From positions 124,001 through 188,000 of the forward strand of contig OU365335.1 in assembly GCA_910822395.1 (NCBI GenBank): a stretch of DNA of 64,000 nucleotides, given 5' to 3'. The stretch is from Pseudoclavibacter triregionum. GTDB taxonomy: Bacteria; Actinomycetota; Actinomycetes; Actinomycetales; Microbacteriaceae. The translations under genes were made by a program, and so were the position numbers. Positions 48,378 through 56,686 of this stretch are shown here, one piece after another; within the stretch, counting starts at the first letter, position 1; every line of letters starts with the position of its first letter. The notes under the pieces were generated by a model. That model was not told the origin of the DNA, searched no databases, and saw nothing but the letters and a program-made list of their open reading frames with translations.

Positions 48378-48394
48378 CACTGAACTATACAGTG
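48378..48394 (-). promoter_or_regulatory. Operator/promoter of the metal operon
   Basis: CACTG-AACTATA-CAGTG palindrome one base upstream of the repressor start codon, containing the minus-strand -10 TATAGT (48384-48389). A repressor bound here would occlude RNA polymerase, giving autoregulation. Site identity as CmtR operator is inferred from position and symmetry. Confidence 0.65.
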
Positions 48395-48432
48395 ATGACT
48401 GACGTGTTCATAATCGGGACCGCTGTCCTGCG

Positions 48433-48464
48433 CGTCCGCGGCAGCGCAAAAGCTGCCGCGGACG
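48433..48464 (-). terminator. Terminator after the BNR-like pseudogene
   Basis: CGTCCGCGGCAGC and GCTGCCGCGGACG form a perfect 13-bp stem with a 6-nt loop GCAAAA, 22 nt beyond the stop at 48487. It also isolates the metal promoter. Confidence 0.75.
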
Positions 48465-48486
48465 GCGGTGATACGACGTGTCGACG

Positions 48487-49091
48487 CTATCTGGCCGGGC
48501 TCAGCACCTTCGTGTCCGTGGCCGTGATCTCGACGATCCCACGATCATCGACGAGCACGACGCGGTCGTCGGTCAGGATGTTGAACGCCTGCACCGTGCC
48601 CGTGGTCGACGCACCACGGCCCCACGTTCCAGCGGCGTTCTGGGACCACAGGACACCATCCGTGCCAACCCCGACAAGGGTGCCATCGCCACGGGCGGCG
48701 AGCGTATAGAGCGCGGGTGCACCCGCAACGGCAGCGAATGTTGTTCCCTGGTCGGTGCTGAGCATGAGCCCGTTCTCGGTCGCGGCGTAAAGCCCGGCGT
48801 CCGTAGCGAGGAGATCGGCCGCGGCGATCGTGGCCTTGTTCTCCCATTCCTCCCCATCCGTGGTGCTGATCAGGAGACTGTCGCTGCCAGAGGGGATGCC
48901 GTAGAGCGTCCCGTCAGCGCCGGCGGTCAGAACATGAAAGTCGGTGCTGCCGGTGAGCCCCGCGGATCCGCGGCGATCCCGTGCACGTGCTCGATGGTGG
49001 GCGGAGTGGCATCGGAGACCGCGCCTGGCGCGCATCCGGCAAGAAGGAAGACCGTCGCGGCCGCGAGGGTCAATGAGACAATTCGATTCAT
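48487..49091 (-). pseudogene. BNR-repeat/F510_1955-like secreted lipoprotein, frameshifted
   Basis: The ATG at 49091 opens a clean lipoprotein signal peptide (MNRIVSLTLAAATVFLLAGC) followed by TPPTIEHVHGIAADPRGSP; that frame ends after about 54 codons. A second frame resumes with FHVLTAGADGTLYGIPSGSD and continues through BNR-like strands (LLISTTDGEEWENKATIAAA, GLMLSTDQGTTFAAVAGAP). A shift near 48950-48965, with possible loss of a few bases, separates them. The family accompanies metal-resistance and LspA genes in actinobacteria. Sequencing error cannot be excluded. Confidence 0.7.
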
Positions 49092-49251
49092 GAATAACTC
49101 CAATAGGCGCTCGAACGGGCTCTAAGCGCGATGCAGCAAAGCCACCACTCTGGTTGCGATGACTCGCGGGGATCGAAGGTCGCGTGACGACGCGACAAGA
49201 GGCCAGAGCCGCAGACGGCAGCCCCGGGTTCAACACGTTGGGCAGCCCGGC

Positions 49252-49704
49252 TCAGGTGCGACTGATCGAAAGCTCAGTCAGAGAAAGACACCGTGGCCGC
49301 GCACGCGTCACCAAGAGACGCAGCGAGGAAACGAGGGCCGTCGGATCGGCATCAGCTCGCGCCCCGGCCAGTGGCGGCACGAGGAACAAGAAGCCCGCCA
49401 TCAGTGCGAGCACACACGTGAGCATCATCGAATAGGCGGAACCCACCCCGGTGACACACACGCCACCACAGAGCATCGGATCATCCATGCTCGTGTCAGC
49501 AGTCACGTCCGGGTCGAGAGCGATGCTTGAAGCGGACGCGATCGACGCAGGGTGGGACGCCAAGTCATCATGTCTAACCACAAGATTCGTGGCGATGAAG
49601 TGCATACCGAGAAGGCCGATGATGACGAAACCGGCGACGCCAGCGACCAGAACGCACGCAGCCAACGACCGCCGACTCCGTGCTGCACGGCGCGTGAACT
49701 GCAT
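49252..49704 (-). CDS. DUF6153-like membrane protein
   Basis: 150 residues from ATG 49704. Basic N terminus, membrane segment LAACVLVAGVAGFVIIGLLG followed by MHFIATNLVVRHDDLASHP (His-rich loop), a Cys pair in MLCGGVCVTG, and a second membrane segment MLTCVLALMAGFLFLVPPLA. The pattern of helix, His loop, CGxxC and helix fits DUF6153, often found near copper or other metal genes; metal handling is an inference. Confidence 0.65.
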   Translation of the reverse strand: MQFTRRAARSRRSLAACVLVAGVAGFVIIGLLGMHFIATNLVVRHDDLASHPASIASASSIALDPDVTADTSMDDPMLCGGVCVTGVGSAYSMMLTCVLALMAGFLFLVPPLAGARADADPTALVSSLRLLVTRARPRCLSLTELSISRT

Positions 49705-49815
49705 CCCAGCCTCCCTCCGCCAACGGTAGCATCGCATCATCATCGGTTCCTCTCGGCGCTCGTTACCGAGGAGTGCGCCGAACGCTACTGCCGGATCCGC
49801 TACTCGGAACCGCGG

Positions 49816-50145
49816 TTACGATTCATCGCTCGCGTCGTCCACGATGAGTCCCGCCTCGACGAGGGCTACCCGCACAGCCTTGCGGTCCACGCCCATCCGG
49901 CGCCCGATCGCGCGCATCGAGACACCCGCGCGGGCCAGCCGTACCGCCTCTGCCTTCTCGTCGATCCCCAACCCTGGACGGCGGCTCGGCACGTTGCGAC
50001 GGCGAACGTGAGAGAACACCGTGGCGCGGTGGATGCCGTACCTCTCGGCGAGCGCCTGGACGCTCATCCCGGCCAGGTAGTCGCCGACGAGCGCGTCCAC
50101 CTCGGAGGCGGTGAGAAAAGTTTGAGCCGTCTCGACAGTCCTCAC
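49816..50145 (-). CDS. HTH protein at right end of element (recombinase-type HTH)
   Basis: 109 residues from GTG 50145. Two helix-turn-helix units: VDALVGDYLAGMSVQALAER with YGIHRATVFSHVRRR, and KAEAVRLARAGVSMRAIGRR with MGVDRKAVRVALVEAG, similar to C-terminal HTHs of Hin-type recombinases. The frame stays open upstream through the attR core to ATG 50280 and reads GCLSSTFGN there, in the same phase as the end of the serine recombinase at attL. It may act as an excision/directionality factor or be a domain separated by integration. Confidence 0.7.
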   Translation of the reverse strand: MRTVETAQTFLTASEVDALVGDYLAGMSVQALAERYGIHRATVFSHVRRRNVPSRRPGLGIDEKAEAVRLARAGVSMRAIGRRMGVDRKAVRVALVEAGLIVDDASDES

Positions 50146-50272
50146 GACAGGGCCACGATCGTCCTTCGGAGCGCTATTCTGGGGACGTCGAGAGACCTCG
50201 TAGACCCCACGGTCTAGGCGGTTGACCAGGGTTTTCGTCTTGGGGGCAGAGTTGCCAAACGTACTACTCAGG

Positions 50273-50279
50273 CACCCCA
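50273..50279 (+). other. attR core CACCCCA
   Basis: Identical to the last seven bases of tRNA-His. Chromosomal sequence to the right begins with a perfect terminator hairpin, as expected right after a tRNA gene. Confidence 0.6.
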
Positions 50280-50280
50280 T

Positions 50281-50312
50281 CGAAGGCCCCGAGGTTCACC
50301 TCGGGGCCTTCG
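50281..50312. terminator. Perfect palindromic terminator (LysR gene and former tRNA-His end)
   Basis: CGAAGGCCCCGAGGT pairs with ACCTCGGGGCCTTCG; the lysR stop codon (50296-50298) lies in the loop. Before integration it would have terminated both the tRNA-His and the lysR transcripts. Confidence 0.8.
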
Positions 50313-51240
50313 GCGCTCCCGGGGCGCGCTCCGCGAGGACGGCCGCGAGCAGCTGCCCCAGCGCCGCCCCGCGCCCGTCGCCGGGCCGCGTGAGCGCGAG
50401 GATGCGCCGCGTCGGCCGCTCCTCGACCCGGTGGTAGCGGATGGCCGGATGCGCGACGGCCGCCATCTCGGGCACGAGCGTGATCGCGAGGCCCCGCGCC
50501 ACGAGCGCCAGCTGGGCCGTGTAGTCGGCGAGACGGAAGCGGATCGGCGGCTCCCGGCCGTGGTCGCGGCCGAAGGCGACGAGGCCCTCGCCGGCGTCGG
50601 AGGCCGCGGGGCAGGCCGTCCACGGGGCCTCGCCGAGCTCGACGATCCGGAACCCCTCCGCGGGCGCGGGCTCGCTCCCGCCCGATGGCAGCACGGACGG
50701 CTCGAGCCCCGGCGCGATGGCGAGGAGGAGCTCCTCCTCGAGGAGCGTCGAGGCGACGACGCCCGCCGGGAGGACCACCGGCGCCGAGCTCCAGCTCTCG
50801 ACGATCGCGAGGTCGAGCTCCGCGCGGCGGACCCGTTCGAGGAGCTCGTCGGTCTCGCCGTCGACGAGCTCGGGCAGGGCGTCCGGATGCTCGTCGGCGA
50901 GGCGCTCGAGCGCGTCGGGCAGGAAGTCGCGCACGGCGCTCGCGAGCGAGCCGAGCCGCACTGGCCCCGCGAGCGCGCCCTCGGGCGGATCGAGCAGGCC
51001 CGGCGCGCGCTCGGCGGCGCGCGCCATCTCGCCGGCCACCGCGGCAAGGGCGCGGCCGTCGGCGGTGAGGCGGATGCCGCGGCCGTCCGGCTCGACGATC
51101 CGGCGCCCGGCCTCGCGCTCGAGGCGGCGCAGGTGCTGCGAGACGGCGGAGGGCGTGAGGTGGAGGATCGCGGCCGCGCCGTGGACGGAGCCCTCTGCGG
51201 CGACGGCCGCGAGGACGCGGAGTCGCTCCCAGGAGATCAT
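50296..51240 (-). CDS. LysR-family transcriptional regulator
   Basis: 314 residues. N-terminal winged HTH MISWERLRVLAAVAAEGSVH, TPSAVSQHLRRLEREAG; substrate-binding domain to the end. Divergent from an EamA exporter across 72 bp, a classical arrangement in which LysR controls the transporter. Ligand unknown. Stops inside the terminator loop. Confidence 0.92.
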   Translation of the reverse strand: MISWERLRVLAAVAAEGSVHGAAAILHLTPSAVSQHLRRLEREAGRRIVEPDGRGIRLTADGRALAAVAGEMARAAERAPGLLDPPEGALAGPVRLGSLASAVRDFLPDALERLADEHPDALPELVDGETDELLERVRRAELDLAIVESWSSAPVVLPAGVVASTLLEEELLLAIAPGLEPSVLPSGGSEPAPAEGFRIVELGEAPWTACPAASDAGEGLVAFGRDHGREPPIRFRLADYTAQLALVARGLAITLVPEMAAVAHPAIRYHRVEERPTRRILALTRPGDGRGAALGQLLAAVLAERAPGAPKAPR

Positions 51241-51312
51241 GCAGCGACGCTACACGGAGCCGCGCATGTCTGCGAAGTAGTGCTGTGCAATCAACCCGGC
51301 CACGATGGAGCC

Positions 51313-52341
51313 ATGACCACGATGACCGGGGCGATCCCCCTCCCCCAGCTCGGCCCCGCGACGGCCGCCGAGGCCCCTGCCGACGCGGCTCGGCCCGCCG
51401 CGCGCGGCCGCGAGACCGCGGACTCCGGCACGCGCCTCGCGGGCGTGCTCGCGACGGCCGCTGGCGCGACGCTCGTCACGGCCTCCGCCTCCTTCATCAA
51501 GGCCTCGGACGCCGGCGCGACGACGGCGACCTTCGTGCGCTGCGCGCTCGCCATCCCGTTCCTGCTCCTCCTCGCCCTCCCCGAGCTGCGCCGCCACGGG
51601 CTGCTGCCCAAGCACGAGGCGCTCATCTCGGCGCTCGCGGGTCTCTTCCTCGGGCTCGACTACCTCATGTGGTCGGAGAGCATCGGCCTGCTCGGCTCCG
51701 GCATCGCGACGATCCTCGTCGGCGCGCAGGCGCTCGCCTTCCCGGCCCTCGCGTGGGCCCTCGACGGCGCCCGGCCGAGCGCGCGCTACCTCATCGGGCT
51801 GCCCGTCGCGCTCGCCGGGCTCGCGCTCGCGGGCGGCGCGCTCGGCTCCGACCCCGCCGCCGCCGCGCCCTTCCTCGGATCGGCCCTCGCCATCACCGCG
51901 GGCGCCGCGTACGGCGTCTTCCTCTACGGCACCCGCCGTGCCGCGCGCAGCGCGCCGAAGCACGCGGTGACGCCCGTGCTCATCGCGACGACGGTCTCCG
52001 CCGCCATGGCCCTCGCCTGGGGCGTCCCCACCGGCACGCTCCGGCTCGACCTCGACGCCGCGCAGTGGCCGTGGCTCATCGCGCTCGCCATCTGCGGCCA
52101 GGTGCTGCCGTGGGTGCTCTTCGGCCTCGGCGGGCGCCGCCTCGACGCGGGCGCCTCGGCGGTCATCCTGCTCATCCAGCCGATCGGCGCGCTCCTCATC
52201 GGCGCGACGATCGCGGGCGAGTCCCCGGCCGGCTGGCAGTGGGCGGGCTCCCTCGCCGTCGTCCTCGCCGCGGCGTGGATCGCGGGCGCCGGCCCCGGGC
52301 CGCGGCTGCGCCCGGCGGCGATCCCCGAGGTGGCATCATGA
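51313..52341 (+). CDS. EamA/DMT-family transporter
   Basis: 342 residues with about ten membrane segments in two repeats; typical passages are GATLVTASASFIKASDAGAT, SALAGLFLGLDYLMWSESIG and LIQPIGALLIGATIAGESPA. Starts at ATG 51313; the first 40 residues are Ala/Pro-rich. Exports small metabolites or amino acids; substrate unknown. Probable target of the divergent LysR. Confidence 0.9.
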   Translation: MTTMTGAIPLPQLGPATAAEAPADAARPAARGRETADSGTRLAGVLATAAGATLVTASASFIKASDAGATTATFVRCALAIPFLLLLALPELRRHGLLPKHEALISALAGLFLGLDYLMWSESIGLLGSGIATILVGAQALAFPALAWALDGARPSARYLIGLPVALAGLALAGGALGSDPAAAAPFLGSALAITAGAAYGVFLYGTRRAARSAPKHAVTPVLIATTVSAAMALAWGVPTGTLRLDLDAAQWPWLIALAICGQVLPWVLFGLGGRRLDAGASAVILLIQPIGALLIGATIAGESPAGWQWAGSLAVVLAAAWIAGAGPGPRLRPAAIPEVAS

Positions 52342-52410
52342 CGAGCGGACGCTGACCGCCGGCGCGACGACCGGGCGGCGCGCTGGGATGCACGAGCCGA
52401 GGAGGTCGCC

Positions 52411-52758
52411 GTGGACATGAGCCGAGCCGATTTCGAGCGCCTCGTCGTCGAGGAGCTCGACGCCCTGCCCGACGAGATGTTCGAGGGCCTCGAGAACCTC
52501 GCCTTCGTCGTCGAGGACCGGCCCGAGGACGACTCGCTTGACCTGCTCGGCCTCTACGAGGGCATCGCGCTCACCGAGCGCGGCCAGTACGGCTTCGGCG
52601 AGCTGCCCGACCGGATCATCGTGTACCGCGAGCCCCATCTCGTCATCTGCGACGATGAGGAGGGGCTGCGCGACGAAGTGCACGCGACGCTCGTGCACGA
52701 GATCGCGCACTTCTACGGCATCGACGAGGAACGCGTCCACGAGCTCGGCTGGGGCTAG
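52411..52758 (+). CDS. Small zinc metallopeptidase-like protein (Zincin_1 type)
   Basis: 115 residues from GTG 52411 (ATG 52417 possible). Contains HEIAHFYGIDEERVHELGW, HExxH with a second His, as in the minimal zincin family (PF06262). The IS5-type element sits on its TAG stop: the target duplication CTAG contains the stop, so the protein is unchanged. Confidence 0.88.
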   Translation: MDMSRADFERLVVEELDALPDEMFEGLENLAFVVEDRPEDDSLDLLGLYEGIALTERGQYGFGELPDRIIVYREPHLVICDDEEGLRDEVHATLVHEIAHFYGIDEERVHELGWG

Positions 52759-52804
52759 GGCGTGTCTCCCTTATGGCGGGTGAGGGGCGCGGCAGTGTGA
52801 GGCC

Positions 52805-53218
52805 ATGGCCAAGGTGCGTTCGCGGTTCCGGGTGTTCAGTGATGAGGAGTGGGCGCGGATCGAGCCGCTGCTGCCCTCGAATGAGGGCCGTAGGGGTCAT
52901 CCCTTCGGGGAGCATCGCAAGGTGGTGGAGGGTATCGCCTACCGGTACCGGACCGGGATCCCGTGGCGTGATCTGCCTCGGGAGGAGTACGGGCCCTGGC
53001 AGACCGTGTGGAAGCGCCACCGCCGCTATGCCGAGGACGGCACCTGGGACCGGGTCCTGACGCAGATCCTGGCTGAAGCGGACGCCGAGGGGAAGATCGA
53101 GTGGACGGTGTCGGTCGACGCCACGATCGCGCGCGCCCACCAGCACGCTACGAACACCAAGCGTCCCGAGCAGGACACAGGGGGCTTGCTCGAATTACAA
53201 GAATTCCCCGTTGGATGA
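52805..53218 (+). CDS. IS5 transposase, first frame
   Basis: 137 residues: DUF4096-like N terminus FSDEEWARIEPLLPSNEGRR, YRTGIPWRDLPREEYGPWQT, and the first catalytic Asp in WTVSVDATIARAH. Ends LLELQEFPVG after TNTKRPEQDTGG; the remaining catalytic residues are in the next frame. Either programmed frameshifting or an inactivating shift near 53160-53215. Confidence 0.9.
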   Translation: MAKVRSRFRVFSDEEWARIEPLLPSNEGRRGHPFGEHRKVVEGIAYRYRTGIPWRDLPREEYGPWQTVWKRHRRYAEDGTWDRVLTQILAEADAEGKIEWTVSVDATIARAHQHATNTKRPEQDTGGLLELQEFPVG

Positions 53219-53720
53219 GGTTGAACCCGCAGGTCACGGCGTCGGACGCTCGCGCGGTGGGTTGACCACGAAGATCCATCACGCGGTGGACGGCAAGGGC
53301 CGGCCGTTGGCGATCGTGGTCACCGGAGGGCAACGCAACGACGGTGCGATGCTCGCCGATGTCCTGGCCGATATCAGCGTTCCGCGGGTGGGTCGCGGCC
53401 GGGCACGCACCCGGCCCGACGCCGTGATCGCCGACCGCGCCTACTCCACCGGCGTCATCCGGGCCGAGTTACGCCGTCGCCGCATCACCGCGGTCATCCC
53501 AGCCAAGAGCGACCACATCGCCGCACGCAAGCGGCGGGGCAGCGCTGGAGGCCGACCACACGCCTTCGACGCCGAGGCCTACAAGGACCGCAACGTCGTC
53601 GAGAGGTCCTTCAACAAGGCCAAACAGTGGCGTGGACTCGCCACCCGCTACGACAAGCTCGCCATCACCTACCGCGCCGCTGACGTGATCTTCACGATCA
53701 TCACCTGGCTGCGCACATAA
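53211..53720 (+). CDS. IS5 transposase, second frame
   Basis: 169 residues in the +1 frame relative to the first. Starts near RSRGGLTTKIHHAVDGKGRP, with second Asp in DAVIADRAYSTGVIRAELRR and Glu in YKDRNVVERSFNKAKQWRGL, completing the DDE triad. A TTG would be the first codon; more likely expressed by frameshift. Confidence 0.88.
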   Translation: MDEVEPAGHGVGRSRGGLTTKIHHAVDGKGRPLAIVVTGGQRNDGAMLADVLADISVPRVGRGRARTRPDAVIADRAYSTGVIRAELRRRRITAVIPAKSDHIAARKRRGSAGGRPHAFDAEAYKDRNVVERSFNKAKQWRGLATRYDKLAITYRAADVIFTIITWLRT

Positions 53721-53732
53721 GGGAGACACGCC

Positions 53733-53828
53733 CTAGCCGCCCAGGTCGTCGAGGAGGCGCGAAGCGCCGTCGCGCCGCCGCTGCTCCGACCAGGCACCCC
53801 GTCCCCCGAAGGCTTCGAGACGCTCCAT
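53733..53828 (-). CDS. Candidate 31-aa small protein downstream of P-loop kinase
   Basis: ATG 53828, preceded by CAGGAGGGACCGG, an excellent ribosome binding site with 6-nt spacing. Product MERLEAFGGRGAWSEQRRRD and 11 more residues; basic and soluble. TAG stop is in the CTAG duplicated by the IS5 insertion. It follows the kinase gene by 31 nt in the same direction. Supported by the ribosome binding site only. Confidence 0.45.
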   Translation of the reverse strand: MERLEAFGGRGAWSEQRRRDGASRLLDDLGG

Positions 53829-53859
53829 CCGGTCCCTCCTGAGCCATCTGCAGTGCGGG

Positions 53860-54417
53860 TCAGCCGGCCCCGAGCCGCGCGAGCACCGCGTCCGCGAGCT
53901 CCTGGGCGGGGAGCCGGCCGTCGAGCAGCAGGCCGGCCTTCTCCGCGACGAGCTCGGGAGAGCGCTCCTCCGCGAGGAGCGCGTCCTCCTGCTCGCGCCA
54001 GAGCCCCCACCACGAGTCGTCGCCGTCGCGCTCGCGGGCGCGCGCGAGGCGGCGCGCCTCGTCGAGCTCGAGCCAGCACAGGAGATCGCCGTACGGCGCG
54101 CTCGCGCGGGTCACCGCGCCGCAGCCCTCGAGCACGAGCCATCCGCTCGGCTCGAGCGCGTGCTCCTCGGCGTAGCGGGAGGCCTCCCAGTCCCAGCGCC
54201 GCCAGCGGGCCGCCTCGCCGCGGGCGAGCGGTTCGAGCACCTGCGCGACGGCGAGCTCGGCGCCGCGGCGCAGGCCATGCCATCCGGGATACAGGTCGTC
54301 CATCCGCAGCCGCGCGCCGCCGAGCCGATCGGCGACCAGCCCGCCGAGCGTCGACTTGCCCGCGCCGGATCGCCCGTCGAGCAGGAGGACGCCCGGGCCG
54401 CGCCGCTCCCCGCTCAC
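53860..54417 (-). CDS. P-loop kinase-like protein of the ykoEDC operon
   Basis: 185 residues. P-loop LLLDGRSGAGKST at the N terminus, RLRMDDLYPGWHGL (uridine-kinase-like DDxYPG), then LVLEGCGAV and a lid-like RARERDGDDSWWGLWREQED. GTG start overlaps the ykoC-like stop. Similar to uridine/nucleoside kinase-like P-loop proteins; being in a TPP-riboswitch operon suggests a role in thiamine precursor phosphorylation, but the substrate is unproven. Confidence 0.75.
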   Translation of the reverse strand: MSGERRGPGVLLLDGRSGAGKSTLGGLVADRLGGARLRMDDLYPGWHGLRRGAELAVAQVLEPLARGEAARWRRWDWEASRYAEEHALEPSGWLVLEGCGAVTRASAPYGDLLCWLELDEARRLARARERDGDDSWWGLWREQEDALLAEERSPELVAEKAGLLLDGRLPAQELADAVLARLGAG

Positions 54418-55211
54418 GCCGAGCCCCCGCCCACGAGCCGGAACAACCCCGTCCACACGGCGATCCCGACCGCGAGCAGGCCGACCGCGAGCGCGATCGC
54501 CATGAACGCCCAGTCGCGCCCGACCATCCGGGAGGGGCGGGCCCAGGTCCGCGGGCCGCCGCCGAAGCCGCGCGCCTCCATCGCCGTCGCGAGGTCGCCG
54601 CCGCGGCGCAGCGCAAGCACGAGCAGCGCGAACGACATCGAGCCGAGCCGCCGCAGCCGCCCGCCGTCGCCGAGGCCGCGGGCGCGCCGGGCCTGCTCGA
54701 GCGCCGTCCAGTCGTCCTGGAACACCGTGAAGAGCCGCACGCCGGCGAGCGCGCCGAGCACGAAGCGGGCGGGCAGGCGGACGACCTGGGCGAGGCCGTC
54801 CGCGAGCCGGGTCGGGTCGATGCCGCCGAGGATGATGAGCGTCGGCATGCCGATCGCGAGCACGCGCAGGCCTATGGCGATCGCGAGGGCGATCGAGTTG
54901 TCGGTGATCTCGGCGAGCCAGAAGGAGCCGTAGCTGCGGCCGCCGGGCTTCGCGTAGAGGAGCATGCTCAGCGCGGAGACGGGCGCCGCGATGAAGAGCG
55001 GCCACGAGCGCGCGACGACCGAGCGCAGCGGGATGCGCGCGAGCACGATGAGGAGGGCCGTCGCCGCGAGCCCCACGAGCGCGCTCGCGACGTCGATCGT
55101 CGTGAGCATGGGCGTCGAGTAGAGCACGGCTGCGCCGAAGGGCGTGACGGGGTTGAGCCGCTCGAGCAGGCGCGGGGGCGCCGCGAGAGCCGCGGGAGCC
55201 TCGGCGGTCAT
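54414..55211 (-). CDS. ykoC: ECF transporter T component (YkoC/CbiQ-like)
   Basis: 265 residues with five to six membrane segments and the ARG coupling motifs in LEQARRARGLGDGGRL and ATAMEARGFGGG, which contact the ATPases. Stop and next start overlap as GTGA, and its own start overlaps the ATPase stop as ATGA. Confidence 0.88.
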   Translation of the reverse strand: MTAEAPAALAAPPRLLERLNPVTPFGAAVLYSTPMLTTIDVASALVGLAATALLIVLARIPLRSVVARSWPLFIAAPVSALSMLLYAKPGGRSYGSFWLAEITDNSIALAIAIGLRVLAIGMPTLIILGGIDPTRLADGLAQVVRLPARFVLGALAGVRLFTVFQDDWTALEQARRARGLGDGGRLRRLGSMSFALLVLALRRGGDLATAMEARGFGGGPRTWARPSRMVGRDWAFMAIALAVGLLAVGIAVWTGLFRLVGGGSA

Positions 55212-56683
55212 GCCCGCTCCTCCCCCGAGCGCGCGACGCCGTGCGCCGGCAGCGCGATCCGCCGGTCGCCGAGCGCGGCGATGAGCGCCTCGTCGTGGGT
55301 CACCGAGACGAGCGACGCGCCCTCGGCCGCGAGCTCGGCCATGAGCCGGACGAGCTCGATCCAGGTGCGGCGGTCCTGTCCGAAGGTGGGCTCGTCGAGC
55401 ACGAGCACCCGCGGCGAGGTCGCGAGGCAGGTGGCGACGGAGAGGCGACGCTGCTCGCCGCCGGAGAGCGTGAAGGGGTTCGCCTCGGCGAGCTTCGCGA
55501 GGCGGAGCGTCTCGAGGAGGCGATCCACGACCGCGTCGATCTCCGCGCGCTCGCGGCCCGCGGCGTGCGGGCCGACCGCGAGCTCCTGCCGCACGCTCGA
55601 GGCGACGAACTGGTGCTCGGGCTGCTGGAAGACCGTGCCGATGCGGGTGAGCAGCTCCTTCGAGCGCCAGCGATGCGGATGCCTCCCGCGTCGCGGCGAG
55701 AGGTCGGCGCACGCCGAGACCTCGCCGTCGACGGGCGCGAGGAGCCCCGCGAGCGTGAGCGCGAGGGTCGACTTGCCGGCGCCGTTGGGCCCCGTCACGA
55801 CGGTCGAGCTCGCCTCGGGCAGCTCGAGCTCGAGGCCCGAGTGGAGCGCGCGCCCGCCGCGGCCGATCGCGAGACGGCGCGCCGAGATGAGCGGCTCGGC
55901 GCCCACGCCGCCGGGCCGTTCCGGCAGCGAGAGGTCGAGCGGGATGCCCGGCACCCACACCCCCTCCTCCGCGAGCCGCGCGCCCTCGGAGGCGATGACC
56001 TCGGCGGGCGGGCCGTCCGCGCGCACGCCGCCGCCCGGCTCGAGCACGACGAGCCGGTCGACGACCGGCAGCCACGTCTCGACCCGGTGCTCGACGACGA
56101 CGAGGGTCGCGCCCGTGCGCTCGCAGGCGCGCGCGACGGCGTCGCGCACCTCGACGACGCCCTCGGGGTCGAGGTTCGCCGTCGGCTCGTCGAGGAGGAT
56201 GAGGCCCGGCCGCATGGCGAGCACGCCCGCGAGCGCGAGCCGCTGCCGCTCGCCGCCGGAGAGCGCGTTCGTCGAGCGGTCGAGCTCGAGGTGGTCGAGC
56301 CCGACCGCCTCGAGCGACTCCGCGACGCGGTGCCAGATCTCCTCGCGCGGCACGCGGAGGTTCTCGCATCCGAAGGCGACGTCGTCGCCGAGCCGGCCCA
56401 TGATCGTGTTCGACTGCGGGTCCTGGAGCACGAGTCCCGCACGGCCGGTGCCCGGCGCGGGCCGTTCCCCGTCGATGCGGAGCTCGCCCGTCTCGTCGCC
56501 CTCCTCGGCGCCGCCGAGCACGCCCGCGAGCCCGGCGAGCAGCGTCGACTTGCCGGCGCCCGAGGGCCCGAGCAGGAGGACGCGCTCGCCGGGCTCGATG
56601 TCGAGGTCGAGGCCCGACACCGCGGCACGCAGGCGGGAGGCGTGGCGCCATCCCCACCCGCGCGCCGCGACGGAGGAGCCCAC
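55208..56683 (-). CDS. ykoD: ECF transporter ATPase, two fused domains (YkoD-like)
   Basis: 491 residues: domain one with Walker A GPSGAGKST (about 39-47) and LSGGERQRLALAGVLAMRPG; domain two with Walker A GPNGAGKST (about 295) and LSGGEQRRLSVATCLATSPR. The Q-loops VLQDPQSN and VFQQPEHQF are of ECF type. GTG start 3 nt after the ykoE stop. Fusion of EcfA1 and EcfA2 is the YkoD arrangement. Confidence 0.92.
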   Translation of the reverse strand: MGSSVAARGWGWRHASRLRAAVSGLDLDIEPGERVLLLGPSGAGKSTLLAGLAGVLGGAEEGDETGELRIDGERPAPGTGRAGLVLQDPQSNTIMGRLGDDVAFGCENLRVPREEIWHRVAESLEAVGLDHLELDRSTNALSGGERQRLALAGVLAMRPGLILLDEPTANLDPEGVVEVRDAVARACERTGATLVVVEHRVETWLPVVDRLVVLEPGGGVRADGPPAEVIASEGARLAEEGVWVPGIPLDLSLPERPGGVGAEPLISARRLAIGRGGRALHSGLELELPEASSTVVTGPNGAGKSTLALTLAGLLAPVDGEVSACADLSPRRGRHPHRWRSKELLTRIGTVFQQPEHQFVASSVRQELAVGPHAAGRERAEIDAVVDRLLETLRLAKLAEANPFTLSGGEQRRLSVATCLATSPRVLVLDEPTFGQDRRTWIELVRLMAELAAEGASLVSVTHDEALIAALGDRRIALPAHGVARSGEERA

Positions 56684-56686
56684 GGG

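Larger units (their letters stand above)
52759..53732 (+). mobile_element. IS5-family insertion sequence, about 974 bp
   Basis: Perfect inverted ends GGCGTGTCTCCCTTATG, flanked by CTAG at 52755-52758 and 53733-53736, a YTAR-type 4-bp target duplication. Carries two transposase reading frames. Removing it rejoins two converging genes that both end on the palindromic CTAG. Confidence 0.92.

Noticed and set aside
48404-48709. Plus-strand open frame after the metal promoter
   Set aside because: It runs through the terminator hairpin and opposite the BNR-like frames with no recognisable domain.
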